DNA of 64,000 nucleotides from positions 558,001-622,000 of the forward strand of contig JBILTR010000001.1 of the NCBI GenBank assembly GCA_044371425.1. The letters are read 5' to 3'. This document shows, piece after piece, positions 8,599 to 17,663 of the stretch. A model generated the notes under the pieces. The model had not been told where the DNA came from and made no database searches. It was given only the letters and a program-made list of their open reading frames with translations. Origin of the DNA: JBEISR01 sp044371425 (lineage in GTDB: Bacteria; Planctomycetota; Planctomycetia; Pirellulales; Pirellulaceae). Numbering within the stretch: the first letter of the stretch is position 1; the number at the start of each line of letters is the position of its first letter. Made by a program: the position numbers and the translations under genes.

Positions 8599-11500
8599 AT
8601 GCTTGTTCGTCGTTGGTCGGTGTGGTGCACGTTGGCCCTCAGCTGCCTAGGCGGTTCCCAGGCGTTGGAGGCTGGTACTTCTGCACTGGGCCCTTTGTTG
8701 GCAGCATCCCAACAGTCGCAAAGTCTCGACGCGAGGATGGCCACCTACCGCGGGGATGATGCAGTCATCCATTTTGCCTTGAGTCTTCGCGCTGAGGGGC
8801 TTGGCGAATCTCGCAACGTGCCGACGGTCATTCTCGTCGATACTTCGGCCAGCCAGACGGGGCGGATCCGCCGCGATTCGTTGGCGGTGGTGGATGCCTT
8901 GATCGCTGGGATGGACGCTGGATCGGAAGTGGCGATCCTGGCTTGCGATGTTTCGCCGGTGGATCTCTCAGGCGGGCTGCATCGCCGTGGCGAGTCGGTC
9001 ATCGATCACGCCACAGCAAGCCTTCGGGACCGAGTTCCCCTAGGTGCTACCAACTTCAAGGCAGCTCTGGAATCAGCGATCGAACTGCTTTCCGACCGGA
9101 CCGATGGCGCGATCATCTACGTTGGGGATGGCGTTCATCGGTCCCAGCTTTTCGAACAGGAATCGATGTCGAAGTTGGTTGAACGGTTGCGAGAGCATCG
9201 CGTTTCCGTCCACAGCTTGGCGATCGGTCCTTTCTATGATGTCGCACTGCTTGCTTCCTTGGCCAGTCACACCGGTGGGACCGTGTTGATTCGCGACCGA
9301 ATTGAAGCGACCACTCAGCAGATCGGCACCCATTTGGCTCATGCTGCCTGTGCTCCTGTTTTCTGGCCGCAGTCGCTGGATGCATCGCAAACTTGGACCA
9401 GTCGCTTTCCTGAAGCGATCCCCCCGATCCGTGCCGACCGCGACTCGATTCTCCTTGGCAGTCTGCCGGGGGAATCTTGGAGCGGGAAAGTGACCCTCCA
9501 AGGTAGTCTGGCAGGGGAACCGAAGACATTGACCTGGGATGTTCAGTCGGAAGCATCTCATCCTGATTTTGCGTTTCTTCCGTTGGTGGTTGAAAAGGCG
9601 AAGAGAGACCTCGGGCTGACGCTTCCTATCGCCGGCTCTGAGGCTTTGAAGGAGCTGGGGTATGTCCTTGCATCCAGCTCTTCGGAACTCGTCAAGTCGG
9701 GTCGGTTTGCACTCCAATCAGGCGACGCCAAGGGGGCATTGGAGATCGCCAATGAGGCATTGCGGCGAGACCCTGATAACGCAGAGGCATCTTCCCTTCG
9801 CGACGCTGCCCGCAAGCGATTGGAAGAAGCCCGCCTAGTGCGTCCGGTGGTTTTCGTACAGGCTCCTCCCGGCGACCAAACGGCACCTCCAGTTGTGGAT
9901 GGATCGGTGATTCCCCCGGCAACCGGCCAAGTGGTTCAGCCAGGGGTTGCGCCACCTCTGCCTGGCGAACTGTTTTCGCCTGCCCCCGGTTTGGATGACT
10001 TTTCCTCAGGTGGCGATCTTCTGGCTGAAGAAGAGGGGAATCGGCGGCGCGTTTCCCAGCGAATGGAAGCGGAGGTCCGCAATCAGATTCGCGAGGCGAA
10101 TCGGACGATCGTCAACGATCCTTCCTCTGCGATCGCCAACCTGAAGGCTTTGCAGGCTGAAGTTCGAAGGACTTCGGAATTGGATCCAGGGCTTCGTACG
10201 CAACTGGAGTCGATGCTCGGTTCAACTCTTCAGGCGGCCGCACGGCGCGAACGAGCCAACCGGGACCGACAGGCTCAGGCGGATCAGGCGGCTGCTGCCG
10301 CCAATGCTTCCCGCCGTTTGTTGGATGAACGGAATCGACGGGAGTACTCGATTCAGCAGTTGGTGGAGCGTTTCAACTCGCTGATGCAGCAGCAACTGTT
10401 TGCTGAGGCGAATTCGGATATTGCACCGGTCGTCAAAGACCTGGCCCGCGACAGCGTCATCGCTCGTGTTGTCGAACTGGAATCGAGTATCGCGGCGAAC
10501 CAGCAGCTGATGGAAGATGTGGTCGATCGGCGTCGACGCGCGTTTGTCGATGCTCTCTACCTGAACGAGGCGGCGGCGATTCCGTTTGTCGATGAGCCTC
10601 CCGTTGTCTATCCTCCACCCGAAGTCTGGCGAACCTTGACGGCGCGGCGTGAGCGATTCGCATCGATCGACCTCTCCAGCGGCAGCAGCAAGTCCGAGCA
10701 GTTGATTTACGATTCGTTGAAGCAAAAGGTGAATGTCGATTTTCGAAATCGACCGCTTCGGGATGTGGTGGACGATCTCTGCAAGCAGGCAGGTGATGTT
10801 CCTTTCTACATCGATGATGCCGCGCTTGAAGAAGCCGGTCAGAACGCCGACGATCAAGTGACTCGGACCCTCCCCGATGTCTCCTTCCGCTCCGCCTTGC
10901 GATTGATTCTCGAGCCGCTCGATTTGACCTACGTGATTCAGGACGAAGTGCTCAAGATCACGACCAAGGACAAATCGGAAGCCGCCATCGTCAAAGTCTA
11001 CCCCGTCGGTGATCTGGTCGTCCCGGTCTTTCCCATCGGCGGCGGCATGATGGGCGGCATGGGCGGTGGGATGGGTGGCGGCATGGGTGGCATGGGCGGT
11101 ATGGGCGGCGGCATGGGTGGCATGGGCGGTATGGGCGGCGGCATGGGTGGCATGGGTGGTATGGGTGGCGGTGGAATGGGCGGTATGGGCGGTGGTGGCA
11201 TGTTTGCCATCCCTGACCAGCCGACCAAACCACTGCAAGCCAATGACGAGTCGAAGTCGTTGACTCAAGCCAAGCAGTGGTTGGATGCCATGGAGACCGC
11301 CAACGAAAAAGAACTGGTTGCTCTCCAGAAGGGGCTGCAGGAACTGGTTGGAATCGAGCTGATCGCTGCCAAGGAAAAGCTTGGCGTCGAGGGAGGGAAG
11401 GCAGAGTCGCAGGCTCACTTCCAAACCATCATCGATATCGTCCAGGAATCGCTACGCCGCGGTTATCCTCAGTCGTGGATGTATGAGGCGCTTAGTCTCT

Positions 11501-12711
11501 CGATGCAGGCTTGCGAGTATCCCTCTCACGACGTGTACCGCGTGTTGATGTCGGCCGTTGACTTCTCGGGAGAAGTCCAGGATTCCCTGAGGATTGCCAA
11601 GTACCTGATCCAACAAGGGATGAAAAAGGAGGCGCTTCACCTCCTGCATGATGTCGCGATTGCCAATCCGTTGATGGTCGAGCCCTACGAATTGGGCCTC
11701 CCATTGGCTCGCGAACTGAACGATTTGGATGGACTGCGCTGGACTTGCGTTGGGATTCTCAAGCAAGCATGGCCAGAAGAAAAGGTTTCGATCTACGAGA
11801 ATGCCCAACTGTCGGCAAGAGCCACTTATCTGCAGTTGGTCAAGAACAAGCGGCCGATGGAGGCCAAGGCCTTTGAGAACGAGATCAAGGCCGCCATGGC
11901 TCGCGATCTGGTCATCCGCGTCAGCTGGACCGGAGAAGCGGATATCGATCTGACGGTGGCTGAGCCTGCCGGGACCGTCTGCTCGCTGACCAACCCTCGA
12001 ACCGTTTCGGGAGGCATCCTGATGGGAGATGGCTCTCCGGCTCAAGGGCCCGAGAACGGCACCTACTCAGAAACTTATATCTGTCCCCAAGGCTACGCCG
12101 GGCAGTACCGCATCCTCCTGAGAAAAGCCTATGGAGATGTTGCTGCAGGCAAAGTGACGGTCGATTTGCTGACCGATTTTGGGACGGCTGATGAGCGGTA
12201 TGTTCGAAAGCAGATACCGCTGGACGACAAGGACGTCCTGATCGATGCGATGGTCAAGAACGGACATCGCGATGTCCCGATCGTCGAAGCCCAGATCGCA
12301 GACCTACAGAACAAACGGCTGGAAGCTGGTCGTGCTGTTTTGGCTCAGCAGTTCATGGGGGGCGGAAGCTCCAGCAGCGGCTCGAGCGCCGCCGAATGGT
12401 ATGAGTGGCAGCAGAGGCTTCTGGCGGGCGCCACCGGCAATTTTCCGCTCCGCGGTGCCGTTGGGTATCGTCCCGAAATCACCTTCATGCCTCAAGGCAC
12501 CTTCATGATGGCTCGCGCTGTGATCTCCGGTGACCGCCGGTACGTTCGCGTCTCACCGGCTCCTTTCTTCATGGACATCCTCGCCGTCGACACCTTCAAC
12601 TTCATTACCGGGGATAGCACTTCTGGTGGTGGCGGACTGGGTGGCGGTGGTGGTGGAGGCGGATTCGGCGGCGGTGGTGGATTCGGTGGCGGTGGTGGTG
12701 GTGGGTTCTGA
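8599..12711 (+). CDS. Secreted vWA protein with STN-like domain and Met/Gly repeats
   Basis: A predicted exported 1370-aa protein of unknown role. The start is ATG at 8599, eight bases after GGGAG and opening a signal peptide (MLVRRWSVWCTLALSCLGGS). ATGs at 8533 and 8539 are possible but place the hydrophobic segment internally. A von Willebrand A domain spans about residues 72-240 with a complete MIDAS (Asp81, Ser83, Ser85 in DTSAS; a Thr in GATNF; an Asp in YVGDG). Residues 430-700 are coiled-coil/TPR-like with many Arg and Ala. Residues about 698-810 match the secretin and TonB short N-terminal (STN) fold (KVNVDFRNRPLRDVVDDLC ... EPLDLTYVIQDEVLKIT). Residues 815-870 are MGG/MGGGM repeats. 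A beta domain (SWTGEADIDLTV) follows at about 1110-1220, and the C-terminus is a Gly/Phe-rich tail. The strong terminator downstream suggests a single-gene unit. Confidence 0.75.
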   Translation: MLVRRWSVWCTLALSCLGGSQALEAGTSALGPLLAASQQSQSLDARMATYRGDDAVIHFALSLRAEGLGESRNVPTVILVDTSASQTGRIRRDSLAVVDALIAGMDAGSEVAILACDVSPVDLSGGLHRRGESVIDHATASLRDRVPLGATNFKAALESAIELLSDRTDGAIIYVGDGVHRSQLFEQESMSKLVERLREHRVSVHSLAIGPFYDVALLASLASHTGGTVLIRDRIEATTQQIGTHLAHAACAPVFWPQSLDASQTWTSRFPEAIPPIRADRDSILLGSLPGESWSGKVTLQGSLAGEPKTLTWDVQSEASHPDFAFLPLVVEKAKRDLGLTLPIAGSEALKELGYVLASSSSELVKSGRFALQSGDAKGALEIANEALRRDPDNAEASSLRDAARKRLEEARLVRPVVFVQAPPGDQTAPPVVDGSVIPPATGQVVQPGVAPPLPGELFSPAPGLDDFSSGGDLLAEEEGNRRRVSQRMEAEVRNQIREANRTIVNDPSSAIANLKALQAEVRRTSELDPGLRTQLESMLGSTLQAAARRERANRDRQAQADQAAAAANASRRLLDERNRREYSIQQLVERFNSLMQQQLFAEANSDIAPVVKDLARDSVIARVVELESSIAANQQLMEDVVDRRRRAFVDALYLNEAAAIPFVDEPPVVYPPPEVWRTLTARRERFASIDLSSGSSKSEQLIYDSLKQKVNVDFRNRPLRDVVDDLCKQAGDVPFYIDDAALEEAGQNADDQVTRTLPDVSFRSALRLILEPLDLTYVIQDEVLKITTKDKSEAAIVKVYPVGDLVVPVFPIGGGMMGGMGGGMGGGMGGMGGMGGGMGGMGGMGGGMGGMGGMGGGGMGGMGGGGMFAIPDQPTKPLQANDESKSLTQAKQWLDAMETANEKELVALQKGLQELVGIELIAAKEKLGVEGGKAESQAHFQTIIDIVQESLRRGYPQSWMYEALSLSMQACEYPSHDVYRVLMSAVDFSGEVQDSLRIAKYLIQQGMKKEALHLLHDVAIANPLMVEPYELGLPLARELNDLDGLRWTCVGILKQAWPEEKVSIYENAQLSARATYLQLVKNKRPMEAKAFENEIKAAMARDLVIRVSWTGEADIDLTVAEPAGTVCSLTNPRTVSGGILMGDGSPAQGPENGTYSETYICPQGYAGQYRILLRKAYGDVAAGKVTVDLLTDFGTADERYVRKQIPLDDKDVLIDAMVKNGHRDVPIVEAQIADLQNKRLEAGRAVLAQQFMGGGSSSSGSSAAEWYEWQQRLLAGATGNFPLRGAVGYRPEITFMPQGTFMMARAVISGDRRYVRVSPAPFFMDILAVDTFNFITGDSTSGGGGLGGGGGGGGFGGGGGFGGGGGGGF
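11041..11208 (+). repeat. In-frame Met-Gly coding repeat
   Basis: A run of GGCATGGGCGGT-type units encodes about 55 residues of almost only Gly and Met inside the vWA/STN protein. Near-identical 12-15-bp units make it prone to length change between strains. Confidence 0.9.
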
Positions 12712-12745
12712 CACCGCAGTCGAACCAAGAAGAAAATCGTTCACG

Positions 12746-12776
12746 ATAGGCCGCGTTCGTCGCGGCCTATTTTTTT
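12746..12776 (+). terminator. Rho-independent terminator
   Basis: A perfect 10-bp stem (ATAGGCCGCG / CGCGGCCTAT) with loop TTCGT and then six Ts, 34 bp after the vWA gene stop. It is the clearest intrinsic terminator in the window. In the other direction the A-run could also serve the convergent sulfatase gene, but less well. Confidence 0.9.
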
Positions 12777-12925
12777 GGGTCGATCAACTTGTAGAAACAT
12801 AGCCTTGCCATGGCCGTCCCGAAGGCCGCCCGATCTCCCTCTCCCCGGGGCTCCCAGGAGCCATCTCCTGGCGTGCAGCAATGGGTGGAGCCACTGGGGA
12901 AGTCGAGCGTTACCACTTGGTTGGC

Positions 12926-15013
12926 TCATGGGATTCCGTCGCTCCAGGCTTGAAAGATCCTCTTGAAGTCCTTCAGGTAAGGATGGTAGCGGGCTGGAGT
13001 ACCCTTGGGCGTGATAGGGAGTCCTGACAATCTTTGTGCGATATCCTCCCCCTCGGCTTGCGCATTCAGCAGGCTATGGCAGGCGGAGCTGGCCAGCATG
13101 ATGGTCGCTGCGTCGGAGTCCTCCTTCGCAGCCAAAGCGATCGCCACCAGTTGATCGACCCCTTGATTTCGTAAGCTGCGGGCCTCGGCCCGCGCCAGAA
13201 ACTCCGCAGCAACCACTCTCACCATCGGCTCACGGTCCTGCAATTGGGGCTCAAGGATAAGGTCCCCATCGATTTCGTTTCGACACTTTCGGATCAGCAG
13301 TCCCATGGCTCCCCAGTATCTCTGAACCGGGTCCTCTGACTGCAACCATCGCCCTGCCTCCGCCAGAGGATCTGTCTCGTTGCCCCGGTGTTCACTAGCC
13401 CAGTCCGCAGCCGCCACCCGTCCTCGCATCATCGCTTCGGATAAACGCTTTCCAGTTTCCCAGGGGCTGGAGCCCCTGGAATCAGCAAGCATGATCGACT
13501 CGGGGGTCAGCCCCCAATCGCGAGACTCCACCATCCACTCAGCTAACACACGGCTCAAACGGATCTGATCGGCCTCCATTTCTTTTTGGCCGAACAGATT
13601 GTGAATCTGGTGTGGATCTGCGGCCAAGTCGTAGAGTTCGTGAGTCGGCTTGGGAAGCCAAAATGCCGATTGGGCCTGGTTGGTCTTTCCTTCCTTCCAG
13701 TGCTTCTCCCATGCCTGAGTGGTTGGCGTGAGGAACATGTAATCGAGGAACTGACCTTGTGGCTGATGCGGCATCCAGTTGCGGATGTAAAGAAACCGTT
13801 CGTCCCGCACCGCCCTCGAACAATCGACTCGCTCATCCATACGGTCCCGAAATCCGAACTGATAACGGACCGGTTCACGCTGGTACTTTCCCAACAACGC
13901 CCTTCCAGTCATCCACTGCGGTGGCTCGATTCCAGCCAGCGAAAGGGTCGTAGGAGCCATGTCGATGAAACTGATCGGGATGTCGCTTGCGGTTCCCGCC
14001 TGCATCCCTTCTGCGGCCAGGGCAGAAAAGTTGGGTGGTAGGGAAATCAATAGCGGAACATGGAGTCCACCCTGATAAAGCCATCGCTTGCTGCGGGGCA
14101 TGCCACTCCCATGGTCCCCAAAATAAAAGACGATGGTCGAATCCAGTAGGTTGTCTTGATCGAGCTGGCGAAGGATCTCTCCCACCTCTTGATCCATCTG
14201 CTCGATCTTGTCGTAGTACTGAGCCCAATCGCGGCGAACTTCGGGAAGATCGGGATGGTAAGGGGGAACCGAGATGCTGCGCGGATCTAGTTTCGCATCA
14301 TGGGGTCTTTTTCGGATCTGGCTTTCGTGGGTGGTGCCGATGTTGAAAACCGCAAAGAAAGGTTGGTCAGGGGCCCTCTGCTTCCAGTGAGCCTGGGGAC
14401 CGGAAACATCCCAGGGGCTTGCCGTTGGACGAACGTTGTAGTCCTCCTTCTGCCGGTTGGTGCAGTAGTAGCCAGCATGGCGCAGGTACTGTGGAAACAG
14501 CTGCATCATCTCCGGCAACGGCACCTCGCTTCGCATGTGGCTGGCACCCAAGCTGGTGGGCCATACGCCAGTGATCAAGGTGGTGCGTGCCGGCGCACAG
14601 ACCGGTGCGTTCGACCAGCAACGGGTAAAGCGAATGCTTCGAGTAGCCAATTGATCGAGATTCGGAGTCACTGCGAGCGGATCGCCGTAGCACGCAAGTT
14701 GCGGTCCATTGTCTTCACTGGTGATCCAGACGATATTCGGACGGGAATTTTTTCCCGCGAGATCGCTCTCCTGCCGCTCACCCTGGCCGGCCATGCAACT
14801 CGTCATCGAACCGTCGCCCGACAAGGTCCACAACAGAAGCAGGCAGCAACCGAAGAGGACTCGGTGCTCCCTTCGAACTCCGCTCCACCGCAGCAGCAGA
14901 TTTTTGCCTGCCACTCGTTCGTACTGATTTCCCAAGACATCGCCTCTCGCAGACCTGAAAGCTCGCCTACAATAAGGCCGACCGCCTGGAGTTGTCCTGA
15001 TACTGCGGTCCAT
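12926..15013 (-). CDS. Exported sulfatase with C-terminal HEAT-like domain
   Basis: A 695-aa formylglycine-dependent sulfatase, the enzyme class that planctomycetes use on sulfated polysaccharides. The start is ATG at 15013, eight bases after AGGAG; the longer frame would run into the divergent cyclophilin gene. An N-terminal hydrophobic segment (residues about 51-65) acts as a signal; a Cys at 73 (MTSC) could be a poor lipobox. The sulfatase fold starts at RPNIVWITSEDNGPQLACYG (metal-binding Asp) and carries the formylglycine motif Cys139-Ala-Pro-Ala-Arg143. Further metal-site motifs include FYFGDHGSGMPRSKR. Residues about 560-695 hold HEAT-like helices (DPVQRYWGAMGLLIRK, EPMVRVVAAEFLARA), unusual on a classical sulfatase. 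No dedicated sulfatase-maturing enzyme is adjacent. Substrate cannot be told from sequence. Confidence 0.92.
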   Translation of the reverse strand: MDRSIRTTPGGRPYCRRAFRSARGDVLGNQYERVAGKNLLLRWSGVRREHRVLFGCCLLLLWTLSGDGSMTSCMAGQGERQESDLAGKNSRPNIVWITSEDNGPQLACYGDPLAVTPNLDQLATRSIRFTRCWSNAPVCAPARTTLITGVWPTSLGASHMRSEVPLPEMMQLFPQYLRHAGYYCTNRQKEDYNVRPTASPWDVSGPQAHWKQRAPDQPFFAVFNIGTTHESQIRKRPHDAKLDPRSISVPPYHPDLPEVRRDWAQYYDKIEQMDQEVGEILRQLDQDNLLDSTIVFYFGDHGSGMPRSKRWLYQGGLHVPLLISLPPNFSALAAEGMQAGTASDIPISFIDMAPTTLSLAGIEPPQWMTGRALLGKYQREPVRYQFGFRDRMDERVDCSRAVRDERFLYIRNWMPHQPQGQFLDYMFLTPTTQAWEKHWKEGKTNQAQSAFWLPKPTHELYDLAADPHQIHNLFGQKEMEADQIRLSRVLAEWMVESRDWGLTPESIMLADSRGSSPWETGKRLSEAMMRGRVAAADWASEHRGNETDPLAEAGRWLQSEDPVQRYWGAMGLLIRKCRNEIDGDLILEPQLQDREPMVRVVAAEFLARAEARSLRNQGVDQLVAIALAAKEDSDAATIMLASSACHSLLNAQAEGEDIAQRLSGLPITPKGTPARYHPYLKDFKRIFQAWSDGIP

Positions 15014-15047
15014 CAACTCGCACTCCTTTGGATCAGGGAAGAGGAAA

Positions 15048-15659
15048 ATGAACTTCGGAAAAACGCACCGTCGGCTAAGCAGCTTCGTTACACGAGTTGG
15101 GATCCTTGCCGCGATCTTTTTCGCGGCTAGTTCCCACGCCCGTGCGGCCGAACCAGTGGTTGCTGTCATGAAAACCAGTATGGGGGATATTCGTCTGGAG
15201 TTGGATGCAGAAAAGGCACCAATCACCGTGGAGAATTTCGTCGAGTATGCGAAGTCAGGGCATTTTTCGGGAACGGTTTTTCATCGTGTGATCAAGGGGT
15301 TCATGATCCAAGGGGGTGGCTTCAACTCGCAACTCAAAGAAAAAGAGACCCGCAAACCGATCCGCAATGAATCGACCAACGGACTCCGCAACAAGAAGTA
15401 CTCGATTGCCATGGCCCGCACCTCCGACCCGGACAGCGCCAGCAGCCAGTTTTTCATCAACACGACCGACAACAGTCTGCTCGACCGGGATCGGGCAAGA
15501 GACGGCGTGGGCTATGCGGTTTTCGGGCGGGTGGTTTCGGGACAAGAAGTCGTCGATGCCATTGAGTCGGTTGCCACCCGCACGGTCGGGCCCTTGGATG
15601 ACGTACCGGTCCAGCCTATCGTCATCGAATCGGTGACCATTCTCGAAGCTTCCAAGTAA
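15048..15659 (+). CDS. Exported cyclophilin-type peptidyl-prolyl isomerase
   Basis: A 203-aa cyclophilin that catalyses cis-trans isomerisation of prolyl bonds, here outside the cytoplasm. ATG at 15048 follows GAGGAAA closely. A signal peptide covers residues 1-33 (IFFAASSHARAAEP). The core has the family marks: VFHRVIKGFMIQGGGF with catalytic Arg, SIAMARTSDPDSASSQFFIN and GYAVFGRVVSG. Promoter region is shared with the divergent sulfatase only 34 bp away. A second cyclophilin without signal follows directly on the same strand, so the pair probably serves periplasm and cytoplasm from one transcript. Confidence 0.93.
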   Translation: MNFGKTHRRLSSFVTRVGILAAIFFAASSHARAAEPVVAVMKTSMGDIRLELDAEKAPITVENFVEYAKSGHFSGTVFHRVIKGFMIQGGGFNSQLKEKETRKPIRNESTNGLRNKKYSIAMARTSDPDSASSQFFINTTDNSLLDRDRARDGVGYAVFGRVVSGQEVVDAIESVATRTVGPLDDVPVQPIVIESVTILEASK

Positions 15660-15707
15660 GCCGAGTCCAACCGTTTCTTTCTCTATCACACCATGAGGTT
15701 AACTGCG

Positions 15708-16208
15708 ATGGCTATTCTTAAAACGACGGTAGGAGACATCCATATTCGTTTGGATGCTTCGGAGGCGCCGATCACCACGGCCAATTTCATTCAATACGCG
15801 CGTTCCGGCCACTACGACGGAACGATCTTCCATCGGGTTATTCAAGGGTTCATGATCCAAGGTGGCGGTATGAACGCTGCCATGCAGGAGAAGAAGACCT
15901 TGGCACCGATCAAAAACGAGTCTACGAACGGCAAGTCGAACCGCAAGTACACCATCGCAATGGCTCGCACCAACATTCCCGATAGCGCGACCAGCCAATT
16001 CTTCATCAACACCAACGACAATCTCTTCCTCGACCGTTCCCGCGCTTCGGATGGTGTTGGTTATGCGGTCTTTGGCGAAGTTGTCGCAGGGATGGATGTG
16101 GTGGACAAGATCGAAGGAGTGAAAACGGGATCAAGCGGACGTCACGATGATGTCCCTTTGCAAGCCATTGAGATTCTGTCAGTGGAACTGGAACCGGAAG
16201 AGGTCTAA
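15708..16208 (+). CDS. Cytoplasmic cyclophilin-type peptidyl-prolyl isomerase
   Basis: A 166-aa cyclophilin without signal peptide. The start ATG at 15708 (MAILKTTVGDIHIRL) is favoured over an in-frame ATG at 15693, because GAGG lies nine bases before it and family members begin with this beta-strand. Catalytic and binding motifs are IFHRVIQGFMIQGGGM, TIAMARTNIPDSATSQFFIN and GYAVFGEVVAGMD. It lies 48 bp after its exported paralogue, with which it shares long identical stretches, so the two arose by tandem duplication. A weak terminator follows at 16225. Confidence 0.93.
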   Translation: MAILKTTVGDIHIRLDASEAPITTANFIQYARSGHYDGTIFHRVIQGFMIQGGGMNAAMQEKKTLAPIKNESTNGKSNRKYTIAMARTNIPDSATSQFFINTNDNLFLDRSRASDGVGYAVFGEVVAGMDVVDKIEGVKTGSSGRHDDVPLQAIEILSVELEPEEV

Positions 16209-16224
16209 GCGATCGCAGAAAGAT

Positions 16225-16254
16225 GAGGCTTTCTCGAACCAGCCTCTCTCTTTT
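16225..16254 (+). terminator. Probable intrinsic terminator of the cyclophilin pair
   Basis: GAGGCT, a 10-base loop and AGCCTC form a six-bp stem, followed by TCTCTTTT. The stem is short and the T-run is interrupted, so efficiency is uncertain. Confidence 0.5.
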
Positions 16255-16288
16255 GTGGAAGGCGATCCGAGCCCTTGCTAGCCACTGG

Positions 16289-16327
16289 AGATTGGTCGAA
16301 TGACGTTGACCGTCATTCGACCAATCT
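16289..16327. repeat. Perfect 17-bp inverted repeat
   Basis: AGATTGGTCGAATGACG and its exact reverse complement are separated by TTGAC. No T-run follows on either side, so it is not a typical intrinsic terminator. It sits between convergent transcription units. It could be a bidirectional RNA hairpin, a protein site or a remnant of a mobile element end. Confidence 0.8.
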
Positions 16328-16825
16328 GGCGCATTCCACCAAGGCACCCCACGGTCCATTCCACGGTCGTTCCCAAGCGCCCGCATAGGATGAGCGAAGC
16401 CCCCGGAACGGAAAGATTTCTTTGGCTCTCGCGAATGCCCCTCCGCATAGGAATTTCTTTTCGGTGCTGTTGCGGCACATCCAGAGAGGGTGCATGCGGC
16501 TAGCAACCTAAAGTGCTGTGCGGTTCAGTCCCCGATGCGATCGGTTGACCAAAGGGAGGGGGCGGTTTGCTCGAACATCCGAGTCGACGATCTTCAGCGC
16601 TGCGAGGTGCAGTGGACAGCCAACCAAGGGCATTCTGTAGTTCCCAAGATCGTCCTGGCGACCGCGAGAAAGGAACGAACCGCCTGCAAGTTGATCCAGC
16701 GGTAGTCGAGGACGATTTGCCATCAACACCAGCCAATTCGATCGGGATCTGCGATTTGAAATGGCTGGGATACGGGGGGTTGGGAGTTTCCTCGAGGGTT
16801 GCCTTGAGAGGACGCAGCCATTGGT
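16328..16825. other. Intergenic gap without recognisable gene
   Basis: About 500 bp between the inverted repeat and the stop codon of the sugar-transferase gene. Short open frames on both strands (for example 16508-16729 minus) have no recognisable motifs or plausible start sites. It could be a decayed gene at the end of the exopolysaccharide cluster, but I have no positive evidence. Confidence 0.5.
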
Positions 16826-17659
16826 CTAGATGCTTTTGGGAGAGTCCTGGGACTGCGAGTTAGTCTCATCGAGGTCGGAAAACCGAAGCGCGGGAGAGGC
16901 GACCGCCATCACCCCGAAGAGCTTTGTCACGCTTGGGCGTTGAATTCCAATCGCCTTCAGCGCGGTGCAGGCGATGATCCCGAAGTCCATCGAGGGACTG
17001 CATTGCTCGATGTACTGCATGTCAAGGCACTGTTTCATCCGCACCGAATCGATCGAATCATCGGCCGGTAGGTTGATCTGAGCCAGCCCGGTCACGCCAG
17101 GACGCACCGTCAGCCGGTTGCTGTAACCGGGAACACGGTCGACCAATCTTTCTTTGTCGATGATCTCCGGCCGCTCCGGCCTCGGACCGCAGAAGGACAT
17201 ATCCCCCTTGAGGATGTTGAAAATCTGGGGAAGTTCATCGAGATGCAAACGTCGCAAGAGTGAGCCGATCCCCGTCGCGCGTTGGTCGTGCTTCCCCTGG
17301 GCCCACTGAGCACCACCCGCCTCGGCATCCTGCACCATGCTCCGAATCTTGTAGATGGTAAAGGTCCGTCCGTGACGGCCCAAGCGGGTCTGGCGATAAA
17401 TGCCGGCTCCCGGACTGGTGCAGCGAACCAGCAACACGAGGATTCCGATCACCGGTACGATCGCAATCGATAGAACGAGTGCTAGGGGCAATTCCCAAAC
17501 TCTCTTCCAATGCACGTAGGTAGGTACGGGCACTCCATCGGTCTCCGGATCGTAAAGACTGCGGCCTGGACTATCCGAATCCAGTTGAGGTAATTTGCTT
17601 TCCACGAACTGACTTTCCTGAGCATTCGCGGATACAGAAAGAGTGTTACGAGGAGTCAT
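16826..17659 (-). CDS. Polyprenyl-phosphate sugar-1-phosphate transferase (WcaJ/PssY-like)
   Basis: Initiates exopolysaccharide repeat-unit synthesis by moving a sugar-1-phosphate from a nucleotide sugar to undecaprenyl phosphate at the inner membrane. The start at 17659 lies four bases after the previous stop, with GGGGGT as a weak SD; a longer frame would overlap the upstream gene. At 277 aa it is the short form: one membrane segment (about residues 55-78, LPLALVLSIAIVPVIGILVL) and the catalytic domain, without the four extra helices of WcaJ. Family motifs are KRVWELPLAL, TFTIYKIRSMVQDAE, LRRLHLDELPQIFNILKGDM, SFCGPRPERPE and RLTVRPGVTGLAQI. It is last in the exosortase cluster. Sugar specificity is unknown. 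Confidence 0.92.
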   Translation of the reverse strand: MTPRNTLSVSANAQESQFVESKLPQLDSDSPGRSLYDPETDGVPVPTYVHWKRVWELPLALVLSIAIVPVIGILVLLVRCTSPGAGIYRQTRLGRHGRTFTIYKIRSMVQDAEAGGAQWAQGKHDQRATGIGSLLRRLHLDELPQIFNILKGDMSFCGPRPERPEIIDKERLVDRVPGYSNRLTVRPGVTGLAQINLPADDSIDSVRMKQCLDMQYIEQCSPSMDFGIIACTALKAIGIQRPSVTKLFGVMAVASPALRFSDLDETNSQSQDSPKSI

Positions 17660-17663
17660 CGAA

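Noticed and set aside
10222..11424. 400-aa minus-strand frame opposite the vWA protein
   Set aside because: Its His/Thr/Ala repeats are the complement of the Met/Gly coding repeat.
16508..16729. Possible decayed gene after the sugar transferase
   Set aside because: No similarity to any exopolysaccharide enzyme could be seen in either direction.
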